DNA of 64,000 bases. It comes from Pyrus communis (taxonomy: Eukaryota; Streptophyta; Magnoliopsida; Rosales; Rosaceae). Below are positions 46,101 through 57,733 of this stretch, in pieces. The notes under the pieces are model-generated. The model searched no databases. It saw nothing but the letters and a program-made list of their open reading frames with translations, and was not told where the DNA came from. Made by a program: the position numbers and the translations under genes. The stretch spans positions 16,957,616 to 17,021,615 of the forward strand of contig NC_084819.1 in the NCBI RefSeq assembly GCF_963583255.1, read 5' to 3'. Numbering within the stretch: the stretch's first letter is position 1; each line of letters opens with the position of its first letter.

Positions 46101-46500
46101 GATGCCTTTGTCACAACATGACTTCTCCATCTAAGCAACCTCTCGACTAGGCTAGCAATTTGGACGAACCATTAATCTTACAAGAAACAACATAAAAAGT
46201 AATATATTTCGAGTTAACTTGTTAAGGAGTCGAAACGTTATTGAATCACTCATTAAGAATCTGTTAATAAATTAGATCGTTGTTAGATCACCAGTTAAAA
46301 TAACAAGAATGATACAATCTATTATAATAACGAGTATGATACGAAAACGACACACACATCACAAACACATCCGTTTGGCAGGGACCATGAACGTCCAAAT
46401 CGCAGATGCCACGCCCGTAACGAGCAAACCTTTCTTGTATGCTCTCCACGTGTCCCCTACCCATTCGCCACATCACTTTCCTCTTTTTACTCTCACCTCT
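43187..46500. other. Intergenic region upstream of the kinase gene
   Basis: No convincing gene. The 43546-43929 frame (127 codons) is Pro-rich in its second half but has no recognised domain. At 43898-43925 three ACGTGTC motifs (CACGTGTCACGTGTCG, then CACGTGTC) form an ABRE-like cluster. A G-rich tract lies at 44670-44689. A MITE-like element is listed at 45486. Confidence 0.5.
45486..45706. mobile_element. Approximately 220-bp MITE-like inverted repeat
   Basis: The left end GGATCCTCTCCGGATCCACT and AATTATAGGGATCCCTA pair with the inverted right end (AGGATCCCCATAATTTAGAT, CCGGATGAGATCC). No coding sequence; target duplication not determined. Confidence 0.55.
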
Positions 46501-46837
46501 AAAGTTTTGAACTTTAAACCCTCGTCGGAACACTCTCGGAATTTTTATCTCTCATCGGAGCTCTCCTCCTCAGTGGGTAGAGAGAGAAAACGCCACGATT
46601 TCTAGAGAGAGAAAGGAAAGCGAAGCTCGGAAAACAGAGATTAGACTATCTCTCTCGTGCTTTCTAGGTTAGGGTTTTTTTCCTTTTTCGTGTCGAAGTT
46701 CAAAGAGAAAAAGAAAAAGAAGCTCCGAGCTAAAAATTAGACGTTAAAGGTCGCGATTCTTTGCTTTATTACTGATATTTTAATTGGAATTATCTTTTTC
46801 TCGGATAAATTTTCTCGGGAAAATTTAGCGTCGACTG

Positions 46838-47278
46838 TAAGTTGCTTTTTGCCCGTTTATCTGGTTTTTCTATGCTGTAAAATTCCTTTTATAAACCGAC
46901 GAGTCTTCCACCTCAAGCAAAGTTGTTCTTACATGTTTGAATTTTAGATTTTTTTTTTTTTTGGGAAATCAAAAAATTGACTGCTTTTTCTTTGTAGCAA
47001 TTTCCCCTTGTTTTTTCTTTCCTTTTTGTGATATAAATTCGTGGGGTTCTGGTAGTAGTGGGAGTAGAATCTGCTCTGAATGTTTAGTTTGGATAAGAAA
47101 GTTTCAATCTTTGGAGAAATTGGGTTTTTTTGTGATGTTGGTTTTGTGGAAATTGGAGAAAATGTTGAGTTAAACTTGATGAAGGGTCGGAAAATTGATT
47201 TGGGATGATGTGGATTTTGTGATTAAGGTGGAAAAGATGGTTGGAATGGGGAATTCTGGAATTGTCTGAGGGTTGCAG
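46838..47278 (+). other. Possible 5' UTR intron of the kinase gene
   Basis: A donor-like GTAAGT follows GTCGACT at 46838 and the acceptor GGTTGCAG ends at 47278, two bases before the start codon. The stretch between is T-rich, as plant introns are. This is inferred from splice signals only. Confidence 0.4.
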
Positions 47279-47279
47279 C

Positions 47280-50200
47280 ATGAGTTGCAGCATGAGTTGC
47301 AGCGTGAGGAGCGGCGGAAGAGAAGGGAGGGAGCGCGAGCAAGCCGTTTTGAGGAAGTCCGTGGATGTCGAGACCAACTCGGGCTCGCAGAATGGTTTGA
47401 TTGCCGCCCAGCAGCTGACAATTGACGAGAATTTGCTGGTGGACCCGAAATTATTGTTTATCGGGGCGAAAATTGGTGAGGGAGCACATGGCAAGGTTTA
47501 TGAAGGAAGGTCAGTCTCAATTCCTTTTCAGTCAACTCTTATGCTCTCAACTTAGTTGCTATTTACTTTGCTTGCTGTGTTTGGTAAAAAAATGTAATGT
47601 TCTTCTTCGAGATTAATTTTCTGTCGATTGACGTTTTATTTGGATGAATGCAAGTCCTGGTTATCAGCTGAAAAGTTTTGTTTGTAGATTTGTGAGAGTT
47701 ACTGATTTGGTGTCATCAGATGAATTAGGTTGTACCATTGTGTTATTGCGAGGAATGTTTGTGAGGGGTCTGTGTGTTATCAAGTGTATTAGTTATGTAC
47801 ATGTAGTCTAATGATTTTTCAGATACGGTGATCGAATTGTTGCTGTCAAAGTCCTCCATCGTGGGAGCACTACTGAAGAAAGAGCTGCGCTTGAGAGTCG
47901 TTTTGCCCGTGAAGTTAATATGATGTCCCGAGTAAAACACGAAAATCTTGTTAAGGTAAGTGCCGTGATTAAGCATGTCCTCTTTAGTTCATGCATGCTC
48001 AAACGGTTTGCAAACCATTGGCCTTCATATTGTTTCACTGGAATTCTTAATTTAATTCTTCTTTCTACAGTTTATTGGAGCTTGTAAGGAGCCGCTTATG
48101 GTGATAGTTACTGAGCTATTACCTGGGATGTCGCTTAGGAAGTACCTGATGAGTATTCGTCCAAATCCATTAGAACTCCACGTAGCCATTAAATTTTCTC
48201 TTGACATCGCTCACGCTATGGAATGTTTACATGCCAATGGGATCATACATAGAGATCTAAAGCCGGGTACCGTTTTGCTAGTTTGAGCTGTACTTCACTT
48301 CTGTGGTTTTTTATTGCTGGATAATGTGTAGTGGAACAATTGGCTTGTTTATATTTTATCGGATAGTGCTATTCACACACCCATTTTTACCTCCCACACA
48401 CCCTTGTTAATTTTTGTCCATTGATCTTCAATTCATCCAACCCAATGGCCGGAATTTGAGAGGGGTGTGAGGGAGGTAAAAATGGTGCTGGGATAGCACT
48501 ACCCTACTTTTTCAGTTGACAGACATTTTTTTAATAAATAAAATTAAGTAAATAATCCAATTCTTATAAAGGAAACATTGTGTCTCTTTCTTTTTATGGT
48601 TCTGTTAAATAAATTAGACGAAATTGCAGTGGTGCTTGAGCTAGAAGTTTACCCCCTTGCCGCAGATGTTGCTTACAGTTTTCTCCAAGTTGAATTATTC
48701 TTTTTGTTGGACTTCCATTTAGTTCGGAAAGTTGCTTTCATATGATCAGTTTATGCTATCCTAGGACCAACAGTTTTGAAATGATAAATGGTAAAAGAAT
48801 GCAGCTTCACTTGGCAAGACTAGGCTGTACTTTAGTTCTAGATGCTTGCCCTTTTTATTTTCAGCTGGGTTATGTGATGCTGGTTTTTCAATTTAGTATC
48901 ATTACTCTTGAAAATTAGTAAGTTTCGTTTTCGTGGATCACATGAAGCATTTTTATGTGGCTCAATTAGTATTATTATTCTTATGGTTTTTAATGATACA
49001 TATGAAATGTCATATTGCAGACAATTTGTTGCTTACGGCGAATCAGAAACATGTAAAGCTTGCAGATTTTGGTCTTGCAAGAGAAGAAACGGTTACAGAG
49101 ATGATGACAGCAGAAACTGGGACTTACCGCTGGATGGCTCCTGAGGTTTGTCAACATGTTATCTTGCTTGTTTTATATTACTTTTAATCGCTGATACAAG
49201 AACTTTTATTTGGTTGAATAAACTGGACAGGTCTAGCCTTGTTGTTTTGGAAACGTTGCATGGTTGTTTGAGTAGAATGCAGAACAATAAGTTATTACTC
49301 TCGTTCTGCCTTCTGAACGTATTTATAGGTGCATTTCAATTGTGTATCTATGATAGATAGGTTTGAAAATGCTTCATTTGAAATACGAATATTGCCAGAA
49401 TAATTTTAAACCTTGATTTGTCCATAACTACTCTGGTTGCTGGGGCTGATTTTGGGTTTGGAAGGACTTTCCTACACGCAGAAACATAGACATTGACAAT
49501 GACTTGGTGCAGATATTTAACTGTTACATATGGATTCGAATTTCGCAGTTCGTGGTTTCTATTTTAATTAGGGTTGGAGGGGATGAGTTAGGGTTTGTAT
49601 AATACGTTGAACTAGTTACCATGTATCCCAAGTATCATTTAACAAAATGTTAGAACACTATCAATCATGCAACGTTATGTGCTGATGAGTCAAGCTTTGT
49701 AGTTCCATTCGGGTCCTTTTGGTTGGTTTTTGTTTCTGAATCTGCTTAAAAGCTATATTGATCTGCTTTAATGTATCTTGCAGCTGTATAGCACAGTAAC
49801 TTTGCGACAGGGAGAGAAGAAGCATTACAATAACAAGGTCGATGTATATAGTTTTGGGATTGTCTTATGGGAATTATTGACTAACCGCATGCCCTTCGAA
49901 GGCATGTCCAATTTGCAGGCCGCTTATGCTGCTGCTTTCAAGGTATGACAATTCAATCTGTTATTTCTGTTAATGCATTGGGTCATTCTGTGCAGTCTGT
50001 CATTTCTGTTAAAACCAGTATTCTTTTTTATGTTGCTTACTCTTGCATTGTGTCTGAGAATGCAGCAAGAGAGGCCTCTACTTCCGGAGGACATATCGCC
50101 CGATCTTGCATTTATCATTCAGTCATGTTGGGTTGAGGACCCTAATCTAAGGCCTACGTTCAGCCAGATCATCCGCATGCTCAATTCGTTCCTCTTCAAA

Positions 50201-50353
50201 CTCTTACCACCCTCACCGCCGATACCAGACACTGACATGAAAGAAGCAGCAGCAAGTAACGGTACCATGACTGAATTATCTGCCAGGACAAGAGGGAAGT
50301 TCGCTTTCCTCAGGCAACTGTTCAATGCCAAGAGGACCAAGAGCTCACAGTGA
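47280..50353 (+). CDS. Raf-like (ATN1/HT1-type) Ser/Thr/Tyr protein kinase
   Basis: Six exons, 47280-47509, 47823-47955, 48071-48266, 49021-49145, 49784-49942, 50066-50353, give about 376 aa with all GT-AG introns. The N-terminus is a Cys/Ser- and Arg-rich leader ([13 protein letters not shown]). The kinase domain spans about residues 60-325: glycine loop [12 protein letters not shown], catalytic lysine in VAVKVL, catalytic loop HRDLKP, DFG in [11 protein letters not shown], and activation-segment end [26 protein letters not shown] sequence ([10 protein letters not shown] here) is typical of the plant C5 Raf-like MAPKKK group containing ATN1/At5g01850. The C-terminal tail is short and basic. 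All catalytic residues are present, so an active kinase is expected. Substrates are unknown. The ATG at 47280 was chosen because it lies directly after a possible leader-intron acceptor (GGTTGCAG). Intron 3 (754 bp) holds a MITE. Confidence 0.92.
48361..48503. mobile_element. MITE in kinase intron 3
   Basis: Inverted ends GGATAGTGCTATTCACACAC and (reverse) GTAGTGCTATCCCAGCACC, with internal arms CCATTTTTACCTCCCACAC / GAGGGAGGTAAAAATGG. It shares the end motif GTGCTAT-CACACACC and the inner TTGTTAATTT-TGTC-ATCTTC phrase with the MITE at 9232, so they belong to one family. Confidence 0.75.
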
Positions 50354-50820
50354 GCAGGCAACATATTTTTGGAAACCATCTTGTTCCAACTGAAAGGAAC
50401 TAGGCAGACACACGATCGTAGATACAATTTTAGCGAATTCGTGATCAATCACTCGAAAAACGATGATATGATGTGCAAAAGACGAGAAAACACGAAATCA
50501 AATAGTGTTTGATGGGTGGAAAATTCATCAAGAAAATAAACAGAAAAAAATTGAGGTTGGTTGTTGTGTAGGAGGTGACCTTATTGTAAAGGAACAATTT
50601 TCTCTTCTCATCAAATGGAACCCCTTCTTTTATGCCAAATCATTCCGTGTATTTACATTTGTAACCTTGTAGGTAAAGAAATTCCAGCCAAAATAGTTTG
50701 CTAATAGAGGGTTACCATGGTCATAACATCTGATGCGAACGTCGTCGTTTCGGGACTCTTCAAATACATAATAAAAATCCAATCAGCTGCCGAGAAAGCT
50801 CAGAGCTTTCGGAATGGAAG

Positions 50821-52425
50821 ATGCTGAGTGTGAACCTCGCCGTCTCCCACACACTCTCCAAGCTTCTGCAACTTCCACATTTCTCTTCCATGGCGCAAGT
50901 CGAATCGGCCCAAGCTTTCCTCACGAAGGCAGGTCTCTTCTTCTCTCACCAACCCATTGTTGGAAAGCTCGTTGCTTTCGCGTCGCTGTCGCCGCTGGGA
51001 TGCCTGGCGCACGCCCATGCCCTGTTCGAAGAGACCCCCATGGACGACCCCTTCGTCTGCAACACCATGATCAGAGCTTACAGCAACAGCGTCTTCCCCG
51101 TCAGAGCAATACAAATTTACAACCGTATGCAGGAGATGGGTGTTGGGTCTGATCACTTCACCTTCAATTTCGCGCTCAAGGCTTGCGCCAGAGTGGTGAA
51201 GCAGATGGAAGATGGTGTGAAAACGCACGGATTTGGGGTGGATAGAAAGGGAGGGGAAATTCATTGCCGGGTTTTGAAGTTGGGGTTCGATCGTGATTTG
51301 TATGTGCGGAATTCGTTGCTTTTTGTGTACTGTCAGTGTGGGTTTGTGAGACTTGCGCGGTGCGTGTTCGACGAAATGACTGAGAGAAGTGTTGCTTCTT
51401 GGAATATTATGATATCAGCTTATGATCGGGTTAACGACTTCGAATCCGCTGATTCTTTGTTTCGATCGATGCCTGAGAAGAATGTGGTTTCCTGGAATAC
51501 TTTGTTGGCAAGGCATGTTAGGTTGAGCAACATTGAGGCTGCGAAAATGGTGTTCAGAGAAATGACAGGGAGAGATTCAGTTTCTTGGAATTCTATGATT
51601 GCTGGGTATGTTCAGGTTAGAGATTACGATGGAGCATTGAAGCTCTTCAATGAAATGCAAGTTGCCGAGGTGGAAGCTACTGAAGTAACGCTCATATCAA
51701 TCTTGGGTGCTTGTGCTGAAACTGGCGCGTTGGAGATTGGAAGGAAGATCCACGAGTCCCTGAAGCACCATAAGATTGGAGGGTATTTGGGGGTTGCCCT
51801 TGTAGATATGTATTCGAAATGCGGAAAATTGAATTCAGCCTGGGAAGTGTTCCATGAGCTGAAAATGAAACCCGTCGGCTGCTGGAACGCGATGATTGTG
51901 GGTCTGGCCGTACATGGTTACTGCAACGAGGCTCTGAAATTGTTCAAAACTATGGAAATGCAGCATGGCGAAGTCAGGCCTAATCGCATTACATTCATCG
52001 GCGTTCTCATTGCGTGCAGCCACAAAGGTTTGGTGGAAGAAGGACGCCGGTATTTCAATCACATGATTCAAGAATACAACATTATGCCGGACAATAAACA
52101 TTACGGTTGCATGGTTGATCTTCTCAGCAGAACGGGATTGCTTGAAGAAGCCTACGAGATGATCAAAACTGTGCCTAGCGGCGCAACCTCCTTGCTGTGG
52201 AGGACCTTGTTGGGTGCTTGTAGGGTGCATGGAAACGTAGAATTGGCGGAACAAAGCTTTCGGCAGCTTGCGAAATTGGAGCCTCCAAGGGATGCAGATT
52301 ATGTTTTGTTGTCAAACATCTATGCAGAAGCAGAGAGATGGGACGACGTTGAGCGTTTGAGGAACGAGATGATTTGTAAGGGAGTCCCCAAAACGCTCGG
52401 CTTCAGCCATGTAGAGATGAAGTAA
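50821..52425 (+). CDS. PLS/E-class pentatricopeptide repeat protein
   Basis: One intronless 534-codon frame, the normal structure for plant PPR genes. After an N-terminal targeting-like region (residues 1-45) come about ten PPR units, visible through recurring phrases DPFVCNTMIRAYSNS, VASWNIMISAYDRV, NVVSWNTLLARHVRL, DSVSWNSMIAGYVQV and PVGCWNAMIVGLAVHG. The C-terminal E motif region reads LWRTLLGACRVHGNVELAEQ then YVLLSNIYAEAERWDDVERL. It stops at GFSHVEMK, so it lacks a full E+ and the DYW deaminase domain. Such proteins bind organellar RNA and often guide C-to-U editing or processing with partner DYW proteins (family knowledge). The target is unknown. Residues around 122-140 (KQMEDGVKTHGFGVDRKG) look like a small insertion between repeats. 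The gene starts 467 bp after the kinase stop, same strand. Confidence 0.93.
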   Translation: MLSVNLAVSHTLSKLLQLPHFSSMAQVESAQAFLTKAGLFFSHQPIVGKLVAFASLSPLGCLAHAHALFEETPMDDPFVCNTMIRAYSNSVFPVRAIQIYNRMQEMGVGSDHFTFNFALKACARVVKQMEDGVKTHGFGVDRKGGEIHCRVLKLGFDRDLYVRNSLLFVYCQCGFVRLARCVFDEMTERSVASWNIMISAYDRVNDFESADSLFRSMPEKNVVSWNTLLARHVRLSNIEAAKMVFREMTGRDSVSWNSMIAGYVQVRDYDGALKLFNEMQVAEVEATEVTLISILGACAETGALEIGRKIHESLKHHKIGGYLGVALVDMYSKCGKLNSAWEVFHELKMKPVGCWNAMIVGLAVHGYCNEALKLFKTMEMQHGEVRPNRITFIGVLIACSHKGLVEEGRRYFNHMIQEYNIMPDNKHYGCMVDLLSRTGLLEEAYEMIKTVPSGATSLLWRTLLGACRVHGNVELAEQSFRQLAKLEPPRDADYVLLSNIYAEAERWDDVERLRNEMICKGVPKTLGFSHVEMK

Positions 52426-52429
52426 TTGA

Positions 52430-53223
52430 AGACAAGTTATGATTTTATATGGATAATTGGATATAATTTGTCAGCAAAACAAAACCACTTTGTAACAGAT
52501 TTTGTCAATTGAAATTCTGAAGTCTTACAAGTAATTATGTTAGTCAATTTTCATTCTATCGTGCAAATTTGGGTTGGAACTTAAGTATTGTTAAACAAGA
52601 ACGTACAAGAAAAAGATGTGGGGAAATCATGTTATTTTTGTTATCAGCCTTGAAAGTATTTTTGGTAATTTCTTTTGAAAAGTAGTGCTTGGCCTTCATG
52701 TGCCTTACCCTAGCAGGCGTGCAATGGTGCTGTGCCTGCACTCTCTCTGTGTTTGCATGTTGGCGTGTGGTATTGGGACTTTGAAGGACTGATGAAGGCA
52801 ACAATGCATGACCATGTTCGACACTTTCCTCTGGTCTTAATGGTGTCATACACATGTCACTGTCTACTATTTTGGCTATAGACTAAGGTTCCCTCATTAA
52901 AAGCAAAGAAAATTACCTCCACCTGGAACGTAGTGACCACACGGATGGTACAGCGACAATATGTTATCTTTTATTCTGGTTTGAAGGGTGTCATATAGAC
53001 AAAGGTTCCTTTAGTGAAGGGAGAGAAAATTTACTTGTACCTTACAACTGAGATGTCATTGTGGTGTTGTAAGCTGATCATTTATTGTCATGTGTTTTAA
53101 CCTTTATATAAAAGTGTGGGCCTATCATGAGCATCTCTAGTGTCACAAGTACAATGTATTGCGATGTCATGTACTAATGATGCAATGTCACGTGAAAACT
53201 GTTCCCAATAAGAGTGTGGGACT
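52430..53223. other. Intergenic with local low-identity duplications
   Basis: 3' flank of the PPR gene. Phrases such as TATCTTTTATTCTGGTTTGA, GACTAAGGTTCC and GACAAAGGTTCC recur, suggesting an old local repeat. No gene seen. Confidence 0.5.
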
Positions 53224-53830
53224 ATCACGAGCAAGGTTTTAAAAGACACTAGGCACTAGTCGGGCGACGAGCTGGGACCTAGCAGCTAGGCGGAGTTTAG
53301 ATGGGTGCCTAGGCAGATTTAAGTAAATCTATTATATTTCGTGTAAATAAGTGTTTATTTATACTTAAAATATATATAATTTCAATATAAACTACAAAAT
53401 AAAATTACATATATATTATGAAGTAATGGAACATAATGATAAAATGGGGAACAAGCATATAATGTGTGTTCATTTAAATATTGAACAAGTCTTTTACAAT
53501 TTATTGAGAAAAATAAAATGCAAAATGAAAGTTATTTATATTCTGTCTAAGTGAGTCACAACCTAGATGGGTGCCTAGGTAGGTCTGGGCGAGCTAGGCG
53601 GGCTAAGCGGGTGCCTAGGCAGTCTAGGTGCCTTTTCTTAATTTTCAAACGCCTAGACTTTAATTGGGACGGTGGCCAACCGCCTATCACCTAGGCTACG
53701 CTAGGCGGGGATTTTTAGAACAGTGATCATGAGTATCTCAAGTGTAGGATGACTTTAGAGGCACAAGTACAATGTCCTTGTGATGTTATTACTAATGATG
53801 CAATGTCATGTGTAAACTGCACCTAATAAA
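53118..53830. repeat. Diverged direct repeats flanking a hAT-like element
   Basis: The stretch 53118-53215 (ATCATGAGCATCTCTAGTG, CACAAGTACAATGT, AATGATGCAATGTCA) recurs at 53726-53820 with changes. The hAT-like element at 53232 lies between the copies. Confidence 0.65.
53232..53725. mobile_element. hAT-like non-autonomous element, 8-bp TSD
   Basis: Ends CAAGGTTTTAAAAGACACTA and (inverted) CACTGTTCTAAAAATCC; flanks ATCACGAG (53224-53231) and ATCATGAG (53726-53733) differ by one base. Internal text (TATTATATTTCGTGTAAATA, GCCTAGGCAG) matches the split copy at 36950. Non-coding. Confidence 0.8.
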
Positions 53831-53877
53831 ATGGTAATTTGAGGCTTTCTATATTTAGGGAAAAGTACATTTGTCTC

Positions 53878-54976
53878 TTTGGGTGCGTTTGTTGTACTGG
53901 ATTATCTCGAACTAGATTAGCTTGAGGGACTAAGCTGGACTGATTTAGTGAAGCGTTTGGTGCAGTGTCGAACTAAGAAATAGAATAATTATAAATAATA
54001 AATAAAAGGAAAAAACAACCGGTGATATATAAAAAAAATATCCATGTTATTGTTATTTGCTTCAACTTCAATTTCAACCAACATCAAAATTTCAACCAAA
54101 ATTTCCAGTTCCTAAATTCTACCAACTTCAATTTCAACTAAAATTTCCAATTCCCAAATTCCACCAAAATTTCAATCAATTTCAACCAACTTCAATTTCA
54201 ACTAACCTACAGTCAAATTCTAAATTGCATATTACCCAGAGGAAGAATTGGCAAATTAACTCATAATCTACCCCAAAAATTCATGTTCTCTATTAAAAAC
54301 CAAAGATTTACAGCCTCAATTTCTCAAAGGCCACGCATTGGCAATATATTTCCCATGAACGGTAAGCAAATCAGGTCTCCATCTGCGTCATTAAGGCCTC
54401 TATCTACGAATCAAACCTCCAGCCACGAGCCTCCATTTTCAATTGCGGATCTTAGTCAACCAAATCCATCCCTGTTCCTTCGACCCCACCATCGTCTCCT
54501 CCTCCGAACCCCTCTTCTCCGATGACCCACCCTCATCCCATCCTCCAATTGACGTGAATGGCCATGCTGCCAGCAGTGGAGAGCTCAGACTCATCCTTGC
54601 ACCTATCGTCGTTGTTCTCATCTTTTATGTAGCTCAGATTAAACCCAAAGAAGCGCAAAGCTGAGATTTTGTACATCTCGTCGACGATCGTTGCCGTCGA
54701 TGGTGTGGTCCGACGAGGTTGGTCGAGCAAACCAAAACAAAGACACGAGGAGGACGGTTGGACGAGGACGCGAGGAGGAAAGGACGCGAATGGTCTTAGC
54801 AGTCCCCTACTGATTGGGGGGTCTCGCTAAGCCCTTCTAACGAAAGACTTAGTCGAAGTGTGTTTGGTCTAATCCCATTAAACCTAATCCTTGTGCAAAC
54901 CAAACATGAGACTACACTAGCAATTAGTCTAGTCTAGTTCAGTCCCCCCTAATTCGGTCAAACAAACACACCCTTT
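53878..54976. mobile_element. Non-autonomous TIR element, about 1.1 kb
   Basis: The left end GGGTGCGTTTGTTGTACTGG pairs with the inverted right end GGGTGTGTTTGTTTGACCG. Subterminal CTAGATTAG / CTAGTCTAG blocks occur on both sides. The interior includes a low-complexity CAACTTCAATTTCAAC repeat (54060-54210) and weak ORFs without recognised domains. Target duplication uncertain. Confidence 0.6.
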
Positions 54977-55881
54977 AAGTAAACTGCACTTGTACATTTG
55001 GCTCTTGAAGTTAATTGAAATTGTGGCCTATTTTGATGGAAAGACATTCCCTTATTTTTTACGGAAAGACTTTTCCTTTTCCATATAAGCAAGTAATTAG
55101 TAGAGATTTTTCCAAAAGACTGTTAATTTCCAGTCTTTTCCTTTTGTTTTTGGCCAAATTGCCAAAAGCACTTTTCAAAGAAAATTTATTATGGATTTCT
55201 ATTTCCGTGAAATTCGGACAACTCAAAGATTCTAAATTTCAGATTCGTTGTCCAATTTTAGTTTGAATTTCAAAGTTTTTAATTACTATGCACCGAAGTA
55301 TCGTTATGCCTTGGAGTTTTAAACGGTAAGGTGATTTGAATTCTTTGACCAAATAAAAATATGAACTATCACATTTTTTAGTCTTTTTGGAAATTTCTTG
55401 TTGAGGACATTGGGATCAAAATAAATTAGTAAAATAAAACAAAATAAAAATAATAAAAATAGAATTAGACCAACAAGGCAACAACAACCGAGCTTCAAAT
55501 TCAATCCCGTACGTGTGACCTGGCCCCAGTGTAAGACGGCAATGTTGTTGACCGGTCGGAAGCCGTCTGATCAAATCAGAAACGCACGTGGCGGAATCAA
55601 AAACAAACACTTGAAGTCAATGCCGTCTCCTCGTTGTAACTCGGAAGCTGGTAGAAAAGTAAGCGAAATTTACAGAGAGAGAAAGAGAGAACTGTAGAGA
55701 GGGAGAGAGGGAGAATTGTGGAGAGAGAAGGGGTGGGAGAAGTACACACACAGAAAGAGAATGAGAAAGATTGGATAATCTTTCCATGGATTTTTGAGAT
55801 CTAGAGGAAGGAGAAAGAGCTCCAGCTTGTTCGACATATCGAGTTCGAATCGAAGATTTTTCAGAGTCAAAGCAGCCGAAG

Positions 55882-55916
<35 letters not shown>

Positions 55917-56169
55917 CAGCCGAAGAACAAGTCCCGAGCTTTCTCGAGAAAATGGTCGAACAGAGAAATCTCCAAAAACCCAATTCAGAAAACGCCACGA
56001 TTTCCCAATCCCCTGTGGGTTTCTGGGAAAGTTTCCAACTTGGTCCTTTGAATTGAGCTCCAGAACCCGAACAGGCAACTGGGTTTTGTGTTTCGAATTT
56101 GGGGTCGGGTTTTATCATCCGTGATCAGAAGAAGAGTGAGAGGGTTTTGGGGCAGTAGTGTGATGAGAA
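54977..56169. other. Intergenic and 5' leader of the MACPF gene
   Basis: From about 55660 the sequence is GA-rich, including an (AG)n microsatellite at 55885-55913, and is probably the transcribed leader of the gene starting at 56170. The rest is AT-rich without gene evidence. Confidence 0.5.
55885..55913. repeat. (AG)n microsatellite
   Basis: About 14 uninterrupted AG dinucleotides in the presumed 5' UTR of the MACPF gene; likely polymorphic in length. Confidence 0.9.
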
Positions 56170-57702
56170 ATGGGAGAAAATGCAGCAGCTTTGCACACAG
56201 CTGTGAACTCCGTACAGGCATTAGGAAGAGGTTTCGACGTGAACTTCGATACAAGGTTGCTATACTGTAAGGGAGCTGTGGGTACCAGGATTCTGGAGCT
56301 TGACCAGGAGTGCACCAGGGATATCTGCCTATATGATGAGATAGTTGTACCGGGTGTTTCGAGGGACATCAGGCATTCGCAGGAGGCCGGCGGCCGGCAG
56401 AGCTCTGGAGTCTGCAGCTTCCATGAGGTAATGCTTACGGTTTCATTGTATTATGGGATTGTTGTTTGATTGTGTACTTAGGTTGTTGTGTTTGCTATGA
56501 GGGTTTAGGTGGATGTTGTAAGAGTTTGTGAATTGGGTTTAGGTTGCAATTTTGCAAACATTTTACTATGATGTGACTGTAGGGAAAGCGGATACGTGTT
56601 TAAGTTATGAGATTGATGTTCTTGAAAAATATGTCGCAAATTTGAGTAAGAAATGATGGGTAGTTGCAGAAAGTTAAATGGAACTTCATAAATGTGTTTG
56701 TTTTTAGCGTCGGACGGGTTTAATGTAAAGGCATGGAAAATGGTCATCTCCATATGGCTCCGACTCCATGTTTTGTGTCCTGCCACGGTTCATGTGTGAT
56801 AATAATGTTCGTAAATTACTTCCCTCAACGCACTAGCTACAACGTGTTAAACCTTTTTAATAATGTAATGGACTAGGAAATAGCCGGGTGATTGAATGCT
56901 CAGCTTGTAGGTACTTGTATGAGCTAGTTTAGCAACCAAACAAGAGCAGCATCTTAGTGGTTTTGAGACATTGGTGATTGTGCTCAACAGCATTTATCTC
57001 TGTTGCATTTTTTAAGAGGCTGTGGCTTACTTTTAACACTGTGTGTGTGAGAGAGAGAACCCCAAAGTTATTTAATGTGATCCTCGTGGCAAATGGTTGC
57101 AGATGGTTGAGTATTTCAATCAAAAGTCTAACGCATCTGGCAGCTTTCCTCTTGGGAGTTTCAACTTTGCATTTAGCTTCACTGGTTCAAAACATATTGA
57201 TGCTGCAGCCACAAAGACTCTTTGTGTGGATGGATTCTATATTCCACTTGCTAAGGTCCAACTTTTCAAATCCCCAATAGTGTTGCAAGAAAATGTTAAA
57301 CAGGCTGTCCCGAGTAGTTGGGATCCAGCATCCTTGGCAAGGTATGATTATGTATAACTTCAGTAGAAATATAGTGATGAAATAGTTACAAATGTTTCCT
57401 AATAACTGGTCACTCTTTCTTGATAGCTTTATTGAAAATTTTGGAACGCATGTCATAACATCAGTAACAATTGGTGGGAAAGATGTAATTTACGTTAAAC
57501 AACACCATTCATCTCCATTGTCTACCATGGAGATCAAAAACTATGTCCGGGACATTGGAACTCAAAGGTTCTCAGATACAGAAAGCAATGGAACTTCAGG
57601 TCAAATGAAATTCAATGATAAGGCTAGTTCCGCTTTGTTTCTTTTCCTTTTTATTACTTAATAGCCTCCGTCTTTACTTGAAATTTAATTTCTGAGTATC
57701 AC

Positions 57703-57733
<31 letters not shown>

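Noticed and set aside
54057..54266. 69-codon Gln/Pro-rich frame
   Set aside because: It is translation of a low-complexity CAACTTCAATTTC repeat inside a TIR element.
55617..56078. 153-codon minus-strand frame with SLSLSL runs
   Set aside because: Reverse reading of the (AG)n microsatellite and GA-rich leader of the MACPF gene.
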